Assembly (NCBI GenBank): GCA_022841345.1
Contig: JALHRR010000009.1
Coordinates: 1 to 64,000 of the forward strand
DNA length: 64,000 nucleotides
Direction of reading: 5' to 3'
Source: Saprospiraceae bacterium
GTDB lineage: Bacteria > Bacteroidota > Bacteroidia > Chitinophagales > Saprospiraceae
Part shown: one piece after another, positions 27,287-37,704 of the stretch
Layout: each line of letters begins with the position of its first letter
Position numbering within the stretch: the stretch's first letter is position 1
Notes under the pieces: model-generated
Database searches by the model: none
Seen by the model: the letters and a program-made list of their open reading frames with translations, nothing else
What the model was told of the DNA's origin: nothing
Made by a program: the position numbers and the translations under genes

Positions 27287-27587
27287 GTCTGAAATACATC
27301 AAAATGCCTCCAAATAAAGTGATTAAAAAAATCAAAACGATCGCCATATTAACGGAATACCTGATATGGCGGGCAAAGCTATCAATTTCTTTTTTGAATT
27401 GCGGGTATTTGGTATAAACTTCAGCTTCCATCTTTTTCTTGTTGAATAACTCCGTCACAGTGAATTCAACTCTGTTCTTAATCAAAAAACGATAGGACTT
27501 CAGCACTTTAACCCTGAAATAAACATTCAAAAATAGCATGGCAACAAAAAGCCCTATGACCAGAAAAATTAGAAAATTAGAAAGCAT
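27279..27587 (-). CDS. Small two-span membrane protein
   Basis: 102 residues. A membrane segment spans 4-24 (NFLIFLVIGLFVAMLFLNVY), followed by a charged central region (35-70, KNRVEFTVTELFNKKKMEAEV), a second span at about 78-97 (VNMAIVLIFLITLFGGILMY) and a short RHD tail. Both ends would be on the same side of the membrane. It starts 6 bases after alaS ends and overlaps the oxidoreductase gene, so it is a genuine operon member. The function is not recognised. Confidence 0.72.
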   Translation of the reverse strand: MLSNFLIFLVIGLFVAMLFLNVYFRVKVLKSYRFLIKNRVEFTVTELFNKKKMEAEVYTKYPQFKKEIDSFARHIRYSVNMAIVLIFLITLFGGILMYFRHD

Positions 27588-27593
27588 AATTAA

Positions 27594-30269
27594 TTATTTA
27601 CCAGACATGTTTAGCGCCAGAATATTTTTCCCGATCAAGGCAACAGCATGCGAAACGGTCTCTTCAATTTTGGAGATATCAGAACCTCCTGCTGTAGCAT
27701 AAAATGCCTGTCCTCCACCCCCACCATTCATGACTTTCGCAGATTCCTTTACGATATTACCGGCATGGATTCCCGCTTTAACCATTGATTCACTTACCTG
27801 TACGACCAATTGAGGTTTATCGTTGTCTACCCAGCCAAAAACTATCGCATGAGCATTATGATACTGACTCAGTTGATGCGCCAAATTTTTGATGGATTTA
27901 TGGTCACCAAACGGTAAGACTTTGCCCAATACTGCAATTTCTGCGTGCATTACAAACTCATTTTTCAATTCGTGCTGCAATGATGCGACCTGTGCAATCA
28001 TAAGATCTTCTACCTGTTTTCTGTGTAATTTTACTTCTTCCTGCAATTTCAGAACAGCTTTCACAGGGTCTCCGGATGTCTTAAGTGCTTCTTTCAGCTC
28101 ATCCAGCTGATCCAGTTGATTCTGAACCCAGTGCTCTGCTTCAAGGGCTGTAATGGCCTCAATCCTTCTCACACCTGCAGCAATTGCTCCTTCAGATATG
28201 ATTTTGAAATAACCAATCTGACCTGTGCTGTTGACATGACATCCACCACATAATTCTATAGAAAATTCCGGATCGAAAGTGATCATTCGAACTTCTTCAC
28301 CATATTTCTCTCCGAATAACATCATTGCCCCTGCAGCTTTCGCTTGTTCGACAGGAAGATTTCTGGCTTCTCTGCGGGGTATATCACGCCGGATAGCTTC
28401 ATTCACGATATTCTCAATTTTTCTCAGGTCCGCAGGCTCCACTTTTTGAAAATGAGAAAAGTCAAACCGGAGATAGGATTCATTCACCAAAGATCCCTTC
28501 TGCTGAACATGAGTTCCCAGCACTTGTCTTAATGCCGCGTGCATCAAATGCGTTGCACTGTGATTGTATTCGATGAATGCCCTGCGATTGCTGTCAACAA
28601 AAGCCTTCACGGGAGCATCCAGGGTTTCGGGCAGTTTATCTACAAAGTGAAGTACGAGATCATTTTCTTTTACAGTATTGATCACATTGATTCTCTCTCC
28701 TGCTATTTCCAGATATCCAGAATCGCCTACCTGTCCACCACCTTCCGGGTAAAAAGGAGTAACATCCAGCACAATTTGGTAGGAGTCTTTGCCTTTTTGT
28801 TGAAGTGTTCTGGTTCTAAGAATATATGAGTTCTCAGCCTGTAAATGATCGTATCCGATAAACTGAACATCAGAACCTTCTCTCACCAGTATCCAGTCGC
28901 CATAAGATTTTTGAGCATCAGCACGACTGCGTTCTTTTTGAACCTGAAGAGCAGCATTGAACCCAGCCTCATCAATCGTCCAGCCTTTTTCAGTAGCAAT
29001 TAACCGGGTGAGGTCTACAGGAAATCCGAATGTGTCATACAACTCAAAAACCAGCTGCCCTTCCAAATTCTTATCGGATGGATCCAGCTGATCCATGCGC
29101 TTCAAGCCTGAATCCAGCGTTCTCAGGAAGGATTTCTCTTCTTCTCTGATGACATTTTCGATCAAGCCAAGCTGGGCTTTGACCTCAGGGAAAATGTCTC
29201 CGAATGATTCTCCAATTATTGGAATCAACTGACAAAGTAAAGGCTCTTTGTAATCGAGGAATGAAAAATAATATCTGGCAGCTCTGCGCAAAATTCTTCT
29301 GATGACATATCCTGCGCCATTATTGGAGGGTAACTGACCATCTGCAATACAAAAAGTTACGGCTCTGATATGATCAATAACGACTCTGAAAGCAATGTCT
29401 ACCTTATTATCAAGTGCATAGCTACCTGTATAGTTCTTTCCTGTAGTTTGAGAAATATAATCAAAGTAGGGCTTGAATAAATCTGAATCATAATTAGAGG
29501 CAACATTTTGAACCACCCTGCACAATCTCTCAAAACCCATTCCTGTATCGACATGCTTAGCAGGAAGCTCAACCAGCTTTCCATCAGCTTTGCGGTTAAA
29601 CTGTATAAAAACCAGATTCCAGATTTCTATCACATTCGGATCATCGGCATTAACCAGTGTGGCTCCTTCCTTTTGAGCACGTTCTGGGTCCGGTCTCAGA
29701 TCGACATGTATTTCTGAACATGGACCACAGGGACCGGTATCGCCCATCTCCCAGAAATTATCCTTTTTGTTAAAGTACAGGACTCTTTCCGGAGCAATCC
29801 ATTTCTTCCACAAGTCAGCTGCTTCTTCGTCTGCCTCCAACCCTTCTGCTTCATCACCACCAAATACAGAAACATAAATTCTGGACTTATCCACCTTATA
29901 TACCTCAGTAATCAATTCCCATGCCCATGCGATGGCTTCTTCCTTGAAGTAGCCTGCGCCGGGATTCCCGGGATCACCAAAAGACCAGTTGCCCAACATT
30001 TCAAACATTGTATGGTGATAGCCATCAATACCTACATCTTCGAGGTCATTGTGCTTTCCTGAAACTCTAAGGCATTTTTGTGTATCTGCAACTCTGTGAT
30101 ATTGGATCGTTTTATTGCCCAGAAATAAGTCTTTGAATTGATTCATACCTGCATTGGTAAACATCAATGTAGGGTCATTCTTATTAACAATGGGGGCAGA
30201 AGGAACAATCTTATGCAACTTGCTTTCGAAAAATTCAAGAAAAGTCGAACGGATTTCTTTAGAATTCAT
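27594..30269 (-). CDS. alaS: Alanine--tRNA ligase
   Basis: 891 residues, the full family length. The N-terminal class II catalytic core starts NSKEIRSTFLEFFESK with TNAGMNQFKDLFLG and GNWSFGD. The middle tRNA-binding region contains RRILRRAARYYFSFL. The editing domain carries the metal-binding motifs NHSATHLMH (about 568-576) and CGGCHVNS (about 672-679). The C-terminal DHHA1/C-Ala domain ends with VMNGGGGGQAFYATAGG. It charges tRNA-Ala and clears Ser/Gly mischarging. It leads the minus-strand operon with small membrane protein, oxidoreductase, lipoprotein and sugar transferase genes, and diverges from the M23 peptidase gene. Confidence 0.97.
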   Translation of the reverse strand: MNSKEIRSTFLEFFESKLHKIVPSAPIVNKNDPTLMFTNAGMNQFKDLFLGNKTIQYHRVADTQKCLRVSGKHNDLEDVGIDGYHHTMFEMLGNWSFGDPGNPGAGYFKEEAIAWAWELITEVYKVDKSRIYVSVFGGDEAEGLEADEEAADLWKKWIAPERVLYFNKKDNFWEMGDTGPCGPCSEIHVDLRPDPERAQKEGATLVNADDPNVIEIWNLVFIQFNRKADGKLVELPAKHVDTGMGFERLCRVVQNVASNYDSDLFKPYFDYISQTTGKNYTGSYALDNKVDIAFRVVIDHIRAVTFCIADGQLPSNNGAGYVIRRILRRAARYYFSFLDYKEPLLCQLIPIIGESFGDIFPEVKAQLGLIENVIREEEKSFLRTLDSGLKRMDQLDPSDKNLEGQLVFELYDTFGFPVDLTRLIATEKGWTIDEAGFNAALQVQKERSRADAQKSYGDWILVREGSDVQFIGYDHLQAENSYILRTRTLQQKGKDSYQIVLDVTPFYPEGGGQVGDSGYLEIAGERINVINTVKENDLVLHFVDKLPETLDAPVKAFVDSNRRAFIEYNHSATHLMHAALRQVLGTHVQQKGSLVNESYLRFDFSHFQKVEPADLRKIENIVNEAIRRDIPRREARNLPVEQAKAAGAMMLFGEKYGEEVRMITFDPEFSIELCGGCHVNSTGQIGYFKIISEGAIAAGVRRIEAITALEAEHWVQNQLDQLDELKEALKTSGDPVKAVLKLQEEVKLHRKQVEDLMIAQVASLQHELKNEFVMHAEIAVLGKVLPFGDHKSIKNLAHQLSQYHNAHAIVFGWVDNDKPQLVVQVSESMVKAGIHAGNIVKESAKVMNGGGGGQAFYATAGGSDISKIEETVSHAVALIGKNILALNMSGK

Positions 30270-30520
30270 TTTATTTTAATATGTATAGTATTTAAATACA
30301 ATAGATTATTTATTATGTTTTTCTATTATATTATTTTTATTGTTATTTGTTAGGAATTGCAGGCAGTATGCTATATTTTGTGATCGGCTTAGATGTAACC
30401 ATACGTTAAAGTCTGTTAAGATAAAGTGAAGAGCGATGTGTAAAGGACAATATATCCCTACCTTCGTTCTTTTATTGAATCGAAAGCGCGAAATTAGGTA
30501 TTTGTGAGAAGATAAACTTT

Positions 30521-31504
30521 ATGAAGCAAGAAAAATTCATTTTCAATCATAAAACGCTAAGCTATGATAGGTTTAGCCAGTCCGCCAGAGTTAAGATCAT
30601 CAAGATTTTCAGTTTTTTTTCCTCAGCACTATTTACAGCATTTATTTTGTTTGTGCTGGCACAGCAATTCTTCCCTTCTCCAAAAGAGAAGATGTTAATG
30701 CGTGAATTGGAGCAACTGAAGACTCAATATGAAGCTGTAAACAACCAGGTTGATGAAATGACGTCCATGTTGACTGACCTGCATGAGAAAGATGCAGCAG
30801 TATACAGAGTAATTTTCGGAATTGATCCTATAGAAGATGAGGTTTGGACAGCAGGTGTGGGTGGTTCTGACAGAATGACCAACCTTACTATGTACAAAAA
30901 TTCAGGTGCAACCCTAAAGAATACCATTGAGAAAACTGATTTATTGGAAAGACAATTATCACTGCAGTCAAAATCACTGGATTCTCTCTTAAACCTGGCA
31001 AAAGACCGCGAAAACTACCTGGCATCTATTCCTTCTATAAAGCCTGTACAAGCAGGTCATCGCGATAAAAATATTCCATTGCTCTCGGGATTCGGTCACA
31101 GGATGCATCCGCTGCACAAAATAATGAAAATGCACTCAGGCATTGACTTTGGTGGCCCTGTAGGCACTCCAGTTCGTGCAACAGGAAATGGTAAAGTCAT
31201 CAAAGCTGAAAATGAAGGCAACGGCTATGGACTTCAGGTAATCATAGATCATGGATATGGTTATAAGACAGTGTATGCTCACTTAAGCAAATCAGATGTC
31301 AAAGTTGGCCAAATAGTCACCAAAGGTCAAAAAATCGGAGGAATCGGAAATTCGGGAACTTCTACAGCCCCCCACCTCCACTATGAAGTACATATCAAAG
31401 ACAAACCCGTAGATCCGGTTAAATACTGTATCGATGGTCTTACACCTGCTGAATATCAGGATTTGATCAAAATGGCATCGCTTCCAAATAAATCTTTCGA
31501 CTAG
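30521..31504 (+). CDS. M23-family cell-wall peptidase, membrane anchored
   Basis: 327 residues. A cytoplasmic N-terminus (1-27) precedes one membrane span (about 28-48), a coiled coil (55-165) with several hydrophobic heptads, and a C-terminal M23 LytM domain. Zinc ligands are H195 and D199 in MHSGIDFGG, and H287 in PHLHYE, with H285 as catalytic partner. All ligands are present, so it should be an active endopeptidase cutting peptidoglycan cross-links in the periplasm, as opposed to the degenerate activator proteins. It is followed 305 bases downstream by a MerR-like gene on the same strand. Confidence 0.92.
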   Translation: MKQEKFIFNHKTLSYDRFSQSARVKIIKIFSFFSSALFTAFILFVLAQQFFPSPKEKMLMRELEQLKTQYEAVNNQVDEMTSMLTDLHEKDAAVYRVIFGIDPIEDEVWTAGVGGSDRMTNLTMYKNSGATLKNTIEKTDLLERQLSLQSKSLDSLLNLAKDRENYLASIPSIKPVQAGHRDKNIPLLSGFGHRMHPLHKIMKMHSGIDFGGPVGTPVRATGNGKVIKAENEGNGYGLQVIIDHGYGYKTVYAHLSKSDVKVGQIVTKGQKIGGIGNSGTSTAPHLHYEVHIKDKPVDPVKYCIDGLTPAEYQDLIKMASLPNKSFD

Positions 31505-31809
31505 GTAGGTTTGATTCCCGCTGATTCAGCTGTTTCTTAATCTTACTTCAATAGCCTTTGCCAGTAGTCTTTCTATTAGCTCAAAGTATGGTTGGGCTCA
31601 ATTTCTTTATGCCTGTTCTAACTCAGCTGTAAATCAATAAGTAACAACATTTCGCCTCATTCTCCTGTTCAATGCAGGATTTAAAGCCTATTTCAATTTT
31701 ATTCATTTTTTATACTTAGCAGTAAAATGCATTTATTAATGAATTAAATATTAAAATATCCTTCATATAAAAAAATGTTGATTATATTTGTTTAATTGAA
31801 AGTGATAAT
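31505..31809. other. Intergenic gap with only a promoter
   Basis: No coding potential, repeat or stable hairpin was seen in these 305 bases. They end with a -7-like element TATATTTG at 31783-31790 just before the MerR-like start. Confidence 0.5.
31783..31790 (+). promoter_or_regulatory. -7 promoter element for the MerR-like gene
   Basis: TATATTTG matches TAnnTTTG and is 19 bases before the ATG at 31810, leaving a very short leader. No clear -33 box. Confidence 0.45.
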
Positions 31810-32151
31810 ATGCCTACACTCGAAAAAGAAGAACTATCAAAATTATACTATACCATCGGAGAAGTAGCTGATATGTTTGGTGTATCCACTTCTTTAATCA
31901 GGTTTTGGGAAAGCGAATTTCAGTTTCTGAAGCCTCACAAGAACAGCAAGGGCGACCGCCGTTTCACAAAGCAAAATATTGAACAAGTACAACTTATCTA
32001 TCATTTGGTGAAGGAAAAAGGCTTTACGCTGGACGGCGCCAAAAAAGAGATCAAGGAAAACAGAGCAAAGTTGCTGGCTAAAACGCATTTGATAAAAACA
32101 CTCACTGATTTAAGATCAAAGCTCCTGGATCTAAAAAATAGAGCGGAGTAA
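31810..32151 (+). CDS. MerR-family transcriptional regulator lacking an effector domain
   Basis: 113 residues. The winged helix-turn-helix covers about 12-80: YYTIGEVADMFGVSTSLIRF, then WESEFQFLKPHKNSKGDRRF, then YHLVKEKGFTLDGAKKEIKE. The remaining 30 residues form the dimerisation helix. No Cys cluster or ligand-binding domain follows, so it cannot be a metal or drug sensor of the classical kind. The short form is common in Bacteroidota near M23 peptidase genes, as here. Target genes are unknown. Confidence 0.9.
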   Translation: MPTLEKEELSKLYYTIGEVADMFGVSTSLIRFWESEFQFLKPHKNSKGDRRFTKQNIEQVQLIYHLVKEKGFTLDGAKKEIKENRAKLLAKTHLIKTLTDLRSKLLDLKNRAE

Positions 32152-32198
32152 TTACACCCCGCTCATATTTTACAATCAATTATTTTCTTTCTTTTTGA

Positions 32199-34631
32199 TC
32201 AGTTCAAAATCAACTTTTGAACCATCGTGCTTCTGCCTGATGCAGATATGCATTCCATAAACACAGGACCTCTAGGTATTTGACTGATATTGATAGATTG
32301 ATGTTGCGAAGTGTGCGGAATATCCATCAGCAACTTGCCACTATCATCAGTAAGCCAGATCCTTGCCCCGTGTTGAACCAAATTTTCAGACTCAACAGTG
32401 ATTATATCTGATGAAGGATTGGGATATACTTTAACAGTTGCCTGATTGCTCAGTTCATTATTGGAAGAAAGTATGCTTATACCAGAAGCCAGTGCATATT
32501 CTCCGGCTTTTACATTGAATATTCTTACCTGCCCTGCTCCATCATTTGCCACGAATTTTCTTTGCTGGTAATCAGGATATTCTTCCCAATCAGCATTAAT
32601 ATCAGGTCTGTATAACAGGACCAGACTATCTTCGGAAACTGAAAATAAATCATCATCTGAACCAAATGATTTTTCATAAGCTATAGTAGCAATAGCACTG
32701 AAGTCATCCGGAATAAAACCAAAGACCTTCCAATGCCTGTTGCTGCTGATCCTGAAACCATGAGGATTAAAAATGATTGGATCCGGCGCCGTGAAATGAT
32801 GCTCGACATGCAGCCATGCAGGCTCACTCACAGCTTCTACATTAAAATTCATCAACCCGTGCGGAAGATTAACGGTTCCTGTTTTATCTATAACCACTGT
32901 ATTAGCCAGTGAACCCAGATTAAGCGTATTATCTGCATTGATCAAAACAAGTACCGGCTCAAAATCAATATATGTTTGAATCGTGGTGTACTGCCCACTT
33001 ATCATGTGTTGCTGTTCGACGAAAGTCTTATCCTCTTTATAGAATCTAAACTTCACAGGTATATTATTGCAGTAGCTGGCTTTGTATCTCAATTTTTGTT
33101 CAATATCCATAATCACTTCAAATTGATCCAAAGCTGGTTTCGTCACCATTCCATCCAATTCAAATGTTGGATAACCACCTTCGAAAACCCAGTCCCTGAA
33201 ATAGTCTTCCATATTTACACCGGTAATAGCAGTAATCTGATCTCTGTATGTTTGAGCCGTCAGATTGCCATATAGATTATTTTCAAGAATGGATCTCTGG
33301 CTCAGAGCAAACAAACTATCTCCGAGATAAGCCCTCATATTGTGAATCACAAAAGCTCCTTTGTAATAAGTATGGGTATTATAAGTCTTGTCTTCCGGCA
33401 TGGGACTCAATGGTAAAAAGCCTGCATCATCATCCAGGTGCAACCTTCGTACAACTCTCATTCCATTTGTTTTAACCTGGGCTTTGAATGCTTCCTCTCC
33501 TTCCGCAAATTCAGTATATAGATGAGCACCATACTCAGCGTTGCCTTCTTTGATCCACATATCATGGGATGTCTTCAAGGTTAACATGTTACCCCACCAA
33601 TGATGGCAAAGTTCATGGGCCATCAGTCTGTTGTCCTGAGTGCCTCCTGAAACTGAACCCACCGGATAAGCTGTGTTTGTCGGATGTTCCATCGCCCCGC
33701 GTGGAGTAATGACATATCCTACCCGCTCCCAGTGATAGGGGCCATACCATTTTTCAAAGGCCTCGACAGCTTTTCCGATATTTTGCAATGAAGTTTCTGC
33801 GGAATTAATGTCGTTGGGTCTTGCGACAATCTGGATATTAACAGGTCCAAACAAACTTTCATGAACGATGTCCCTATGAACATAATTGCTCACTGCTACG
33901 CTGGTCAAATAAGTTGGAATAGGTTGATCCATCACATATTTATTGGATAGCAGACCTTCACCTATTGAATCCCGGGAGATCAGGGTGCCTACGCAGTAAG
34001 CTACATTTCCATTGGAAGTAATTAAATCAAAATCATAAGTTGCCCGCTCCACGAAATTATCAAAACAGGGAAACCAGGCCCTGCCAAAATTATGTGGATT
34101 GTCATTCAGACCAATTCCAAGATTATAGGCATACCCATTTTCAAAATAAAAACCTCCAAACCCTGAGGCGCTGGTGATTGGAATTCCTCCATAGTATACT
34201 GTAACATCTGTAGTATCACCCAGCTCCAGTATCGCAGGAGTAGTAACTTTCAATAATGTCCCTTCATGCACAAAATCCAGCCTGGTATCACCGGAATAAA
34301 CAGAGTCCACTATCAGTGCTTCCAGATCGAGATTAATATAATCCAGTTCATCTATCAAAGTTCTGAATGTCACTGTGCAAACTCCCTTCAGTCTTCGTGC
34401 AGCGAAAGCTGTGACATCCAGGCGAATATTATAATGAAGAATGTCGAATGTATCACTTCTTTCCAATGCTGCTCTGCCTTGTGCAATTTGCTCCGGAGTC
34501 CATCGGATACCTGCTACCCTATTCCTTACCTGATGACAACCGTGATGATCGTACTCAACAGGTTGTGCGAAGACCTGTGAAAAAAATACGATTGAAAAAA
34601 CTACTGACAGCAATAAGTCCCTTTTCTTCAT
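32199..34631 (-). CDS. Secreted M1-family aminopeptidase with sorting domain
   Basis: 810 residues. Signal peptide to residue 22 (VFAQ). The N-terminal M1 saddle domain is followed by the catalytic domain with HELCH at 339-343 and the third zinc ligand E362 in WIKEGNAEYG (HEXXH-X18-E, exact spacing). The exopeptidase motif is RGAMEHP at 311-317, the GAMEN position carrying His in place of the last residue. A beta-rich region precedes a type IX sorting domain from KVYPNPSSDIITVE to the end (VQKLILN). It is exported and releases N-terminal amino acids from peptides. It lies 6 bases after the M16 peptidase gene, so the two form a peptide-degrading operon. Confidence 0.93.
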   Translation of the reverse strand: MKKRDLLLSVVFSIVFFSQVFAQPVEYDHHGCHQVRNRVAGIRWTPEQIAQGRAALERSDTFDILHYNIRLDVTAFAARRLKGVCTVTFRTLIDELDYINLDLEALIVDSVYSGDTRLDFVHEGTLLKVTTPAILELGDTTDVTVYYGGIPITSASGFGGFYFENGYAYNLGIGLNDNPHNFGRAWFPCFDNFVERATYDFDLITSNGNVAYCVGTLISRDSIGEGLLSNKYVMDQPIPTYLTSVAVSNYVHRDIVHESLFGPVNIQIVARPNDINSAETSLQNIGKAVEAFEKWYGPYHWERVGYVITPRGAMEHPTNTAYPVGSVSGGTQDNRLMAHELCHHWWGNMLTLKTSHDMWIKEGNAEYGAHLYTEFAEGEEAFKAQVKTNGMRVVRRLHLDDDAGFLPLSPMPEDKTYNTHTYYKGAFVIHNMRAYLGDSLFALSQRSILENNLYGNLTAQTYRDQITAITGVNMEDYFRDWVFEGGYPTFELDGMVTKPALDQFEVIMDIEQKLRYKASYCNNIPVKFRFYKEDKTFVEQQHMISGQYTTIQTYIDFEPVLVLINADNTLNLGSLANTVVIDKTGTVNLPHGLMNFNVEAVSEPAWLHVEHHFTAPDPIIFNPHGFRISSNRHWKVFGFIPDDFSAIATIAYEKSFGSDDDLFSVSEDSLVLLYRPDINADWEEYPDYQQRKFVANDGAGQVRIFNVKAGEYALASGISILSSNNELSNQATVKVYPNPSSDIITVESENLVQHGARIWLTDDSGKLLMDIPHTSQHQSINISQIPRGPVFMECISASGRSTMVQKLILN

Positions 34632-34637
34632 TTACAA

Positions 34638-37484
34638 TTATGGTTTTTGCACATTGACATATTTCTCCGGTACTACAATGGACTGAAGAATATTACTTTG
34701 AGTAAAATATTTTGATACAGATTCCTGAATGGATTTTGGACTCAATTTTTCTAATTGTTTCTCCAGCAATTCCATTTTATGCCAGCCTGGTTTCAAACCA
34801 TAAAACTGATCATTTGTCATTCTTCCCAACCAGAAATTATTTTTTTCCAGATCCACAATTCTGCTTTGTCTTTGTGTTTCAGAGACTTTTGTGATATCCA
34901 GTTCTGTAGGGCCTTCAGCTTTTAGTTTTTCAATCACATCATAGGCAGCTTTGGTTAACTCCTCTGTCCTGTCCGGGTCTGCATTAAATGAAATGGTAAT
35001 AGAATAGGTATTTGTAATTCTACTGGCGCCCCCAAATAATGAAACGCCATAAACTCCTCCCAAATCTTCTCTCATGGATTCTCTTAACTTGATCCTTGCA
35101 ACATCCAGCATGGATTGAAACATATATTCATTATCTCCATCAAATTTAAAATCACCGTGATATGTGATATCTACATTTGATCTGGGAGCTTCACCTTTCT
35201 TAATGTCCATTTGTTGTTTTCCTGAAATGTACTTAATGCCCAGATCTTTGTAATTTTCAGTAGTCGCACTGGTAGGCAGATTTGCCAGGTAAGTATGGAT
35301 TAGATTACCATGCTTCTCAAAATCTATATTTCCCACAAAGAAAAAAGTGAAGTCAGCTGCATTTGAAAACCTTTCCCTGAAAATTTTAAAAGCGGCATCA
35401 CCATTGACCTTATCCAGATCTTCCATTACTGTTGGCATTCTTCTTGGGTGATTGCCGAATTTGAATTTTTGCATTTCTCTTGAGAAATAAGCATTAGGAT
35501 TCGCATCTACATTTTGCAAAAATGCTCTTTCTTTATTCAGCACAGAAGTTAAGCCATCAGGAGTATATCTGGGTTCAGTGAAATACAGATAGAGCAACTG
35601 TAGTAATGTTTCCAGATCATCAGGTGAACTTGTTCCATTGAATCCTTCGGAAGTTTCAGATAAGTAAGGATTGAGTCTTACATTTTTGTCACTAAGCTTT
35701 TTGTCCAGCTGAGTAGTATTAAAGTTTCCCAGTCCACTATTTGTAACTGCAGATACAGCATACCGGGCAGAAAGAAGTTCAGCTTCAGAGTACAGTGAAG
35801 TGCCACCCTTACTCTGTGCACTAAACAAGATTTCGTCATTTTTGAATGCTGTAGATTTAAGGATAACTTTTACACCATTTTTATAGGTCAATTCTAGTGT
35901 ATTTGTTTCATCTACCTCCCGTATAGTAGCTGGCGGTTGAGATACCAGTTTCTTGTTTAAAAGCGGCTCATCAAGTGCATCATCAGCATAGCCGGCAGGT
36001 TTAGATTTTTTTACATTTGATATAAGTGTGTTGATATCATTTTCAGTTGGCAGCACTAAACCCTCTTTTTCCGGAGCAGTTACAATCACAACTCTGTCCG
36101 AATCTTTAAGCCATTTAGCTGCAAGCATATTAACTTCATTCAGCTTGATTTCTTTCAAATATAAGTTCAGCATATCCAGTCTCTGCTGTGCAGACAATAG
36201 CGGGCTATCTTCTAAAAAGTGATAAACTGCAGCCATTGCAAATCTTGTAGACTCAGTTTTATCTTCTTCAAGAACAGCACTTTCAGCAATTTTAATCAAG
36301 CTGGCTTTAACTCTTTCCAATTCAGACTCTAAAAAACCATGAATTTTTACCCTTTCATTTTCTGTTAGAATGGTTTCAAGTCCTTTCATAAGGGCTGTCT
36401 CCTTTACTGCTGCATACGAAGTATAGGTAGCCAGATCTCCTACATCTTCGCCATATCCGCTATATGCAAATATAAACGGAGGATCTGGCAGACGTTGCAA
36501 TTCACTCAATCGCTGATTCAACATTGAATTGTATAGTTGTTCGACCAATTTAGACCGGTAATCAGCTTTAGTGAGTGTTTTTGTATTCTTGTGCTTGTAC
36601 ATTACCCTTACAGTTGATAAACCGGCTTCTTTATCAGAAACAACAGATACTGCATTTTCTCCGGTAAGTGGTACATTATATTGTTTTCTTGGTCTGGGAT
36701 TTGGTGGATTAATAAGTTTGGAAAATCTGGTTTTCACCTCTTTTTCCATGGCATTGAGGTCGATATCACCGACAACTATAATTGCCATCAAATCCGGCCT
36801 GTACCAATCTGTATAAAAGCGCTTAACAGTAGAATAAGGCGCATTTTCTATTATTTCCGGTTTTCCAATTGGAAGTCTGTTCGCGTATTGGGAGCCTTTA
36901 TACATGACAGGGTAATATTTGTTGGACATTCTCTGATCGGCGCTCAACCTTGAACGCCATTCTGAAACCACCACTCCCCTTTCTTTATCAATTTCGTCGC
37001 CGTCAAAAGCAACACCACCTGCCCAGTCTTCCATCACTGTAAGACCTTTGGATAATTTCTCCGCATCATCGGTTCGCACTTCAAGCATGTAAACTGTCTC
37101 ATCAAAACTGGTATATGCATTAAGATCAGGACCAAATCTGGTACCCACTGATTCCAGATAATTGATCATCTCATTTTTTGTAAAATTCTTCGTGCCATTG
37201 AAACACATATGCTCCACAAAGTGAGCGAGACCCTGCTGATCTTCATCTTCCACGATAGATCCGGCTTTCAAAGCAATTCTGAGTGCTGCCTTGTTTTCTG
37301 GTTTCTTGTTTACTTTAAGATAATATGTCAAACCATTTTCCAGTTTGCCAATACGGATGCTGGGATCCAAAGGCAATGGCTGAGCATAGATAAATCCGGT
37401 AAGGAAGACACAAATGAATGTTAATAATAAATTCCGCAGGCCGGAGATGCCGGGATGTATCAAAGTTGTCAGACGTGTTGACAT
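34638..37484 (-). CDS. M16-family (pitrilysin-type) zinc peptidase, secreted
   Basis: 948 residues from MSTRLTTLIH; nine further codons are open upstream, but this start places a signal sequence (LLLTFICVFLTGFIYAQ) at a normal position. The first half carries the inverted zinc motif HFVEH (GLAHFVEHMCFNGT), with the distal Glu in DEIDKERGVVVSEW. The second half is the catalytically silent M16_C pair (RSNVDITYHGDF, GVYGVSLFGGASR). It is a clamshell peptidase in the periplasm or at the surface, degrading oligopeptides. It is first gene of a unit with the M1 aminopeptidase, giving endo- plus exo-cleavage. Confidence 0.92.
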   Translation of the reverse strand: MSTRLTTLIHPGISGLRNLLLTFICVFLTGFIYAQPLPLDPSIRIGKLENGLTYYLKVNKKPENKAALRIALKAGSIVEDEDQQGLAHFVEHMCFNGTKNFTKNEMINYLESVGTRFGPDLNAYTSFDETVYMLEVRTDDAEKLSKGLTVMEDWAGGVAFDGDEIDKERGVVVSEWRSRLSADQRMSNKYYPVMYKGSQYANRLPIGKPEIIENAPYSTVKRFYTDWYRPDLMAIIVVGDIDLNAMEKEVKTRFSKLINPPNPRPRKQYNVPLTGENAVSVVSDKEAGLSTVRVMYKHKNTKTLTKADYRSKLVEQLYNSMLNQRLSELQRLPDPPFIFAYSGYGEDVGDLATYTSYAAVKETALMKGLETILTENERVKIHGFLESELERVKASLIKIAESAVLEEDKTESTRFAMAAVYHFLEDSPLLSAQQRLDMLNLYLKEIKLNEVNMLAAKWLKDSDRVVIVTAPEKEGLVLPTENDINTLISNVKKSKPAGYADDALDEPLLNKKLVSQPPATIREVDETNTLELTYKNGVKVILKSTAFKNDEILFSAQSKGGTSLYSEAELLSARYAVSAVTNSGLGNFNTTQLDKKLSDKNVRLNPYLSETSEGFNGTSSPDDLETLLQLLYLYFTEPRYTPDGLTSVLNKERAFLQNVDANPNAYFSREMQKFKFGNHPRRMPTVMEDLDKVNGDAAFKIFRERFSNAADFTFFFVGNIDFEKHGNLIHTYLANLPTSATTENYKDLGIKYISGKQQMDIKKGEAPRSNVDITYHGDFKFDGDNEYMFQSMLDVARIKLRESMREDLGGVYGVSLFGGASRITNTYSITISFNADPDRTEELTKAAYDVIEKLKAEGPTELDITKVSETQRQSRIVDLEKNNFWLGRMTNDQFYGLKPGWHKMELLEKQLEKLSPKSIQESVSKYFTQSNILQSIVVPEKYVNVQKP

Positions 37485-37580
37485 AAAATAGGTTATTGTG
37501 TGAATAAACATTGTCGCAATAAAGATATAGAAATTTAAAAAATTACTATAAATTTTATATAGCTGAAATGCGTCAAAAGT

Positions 37581-37612
37581 AAAGCCCCGAACAGCTATAC
37601 TGCCGGGGCTTT
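37581..37612. terminator. Hairpin between ffh and the M16 gene
   Basis: Perfect 9-bp stem AAAGCCCCG / CGGGGCTTT with a 14-base loop, in the 220-bp gap after ffh. The T-tract is weak on both strands. A terminator for ffh is the likeliest role. Confidence 0.6.
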
Positions 37613-37704
37613 GGAGACAACGTTTTTCACACGACCTTGATCAAGGATAAATTTAACGTTTCTTTAACTAAACGTCCAAACTTTTTTACAATTATTTTTC
37701 AGAT

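Noticed and set aside
32199-34631. GAMEH in place of GAMEN in the M1 peptidase as a loss of function
   Set aside because: Variants ending in His occur in known Bacteroidota-type M1 enzymes and the zinc site is exact, so an active enzyme is expected.
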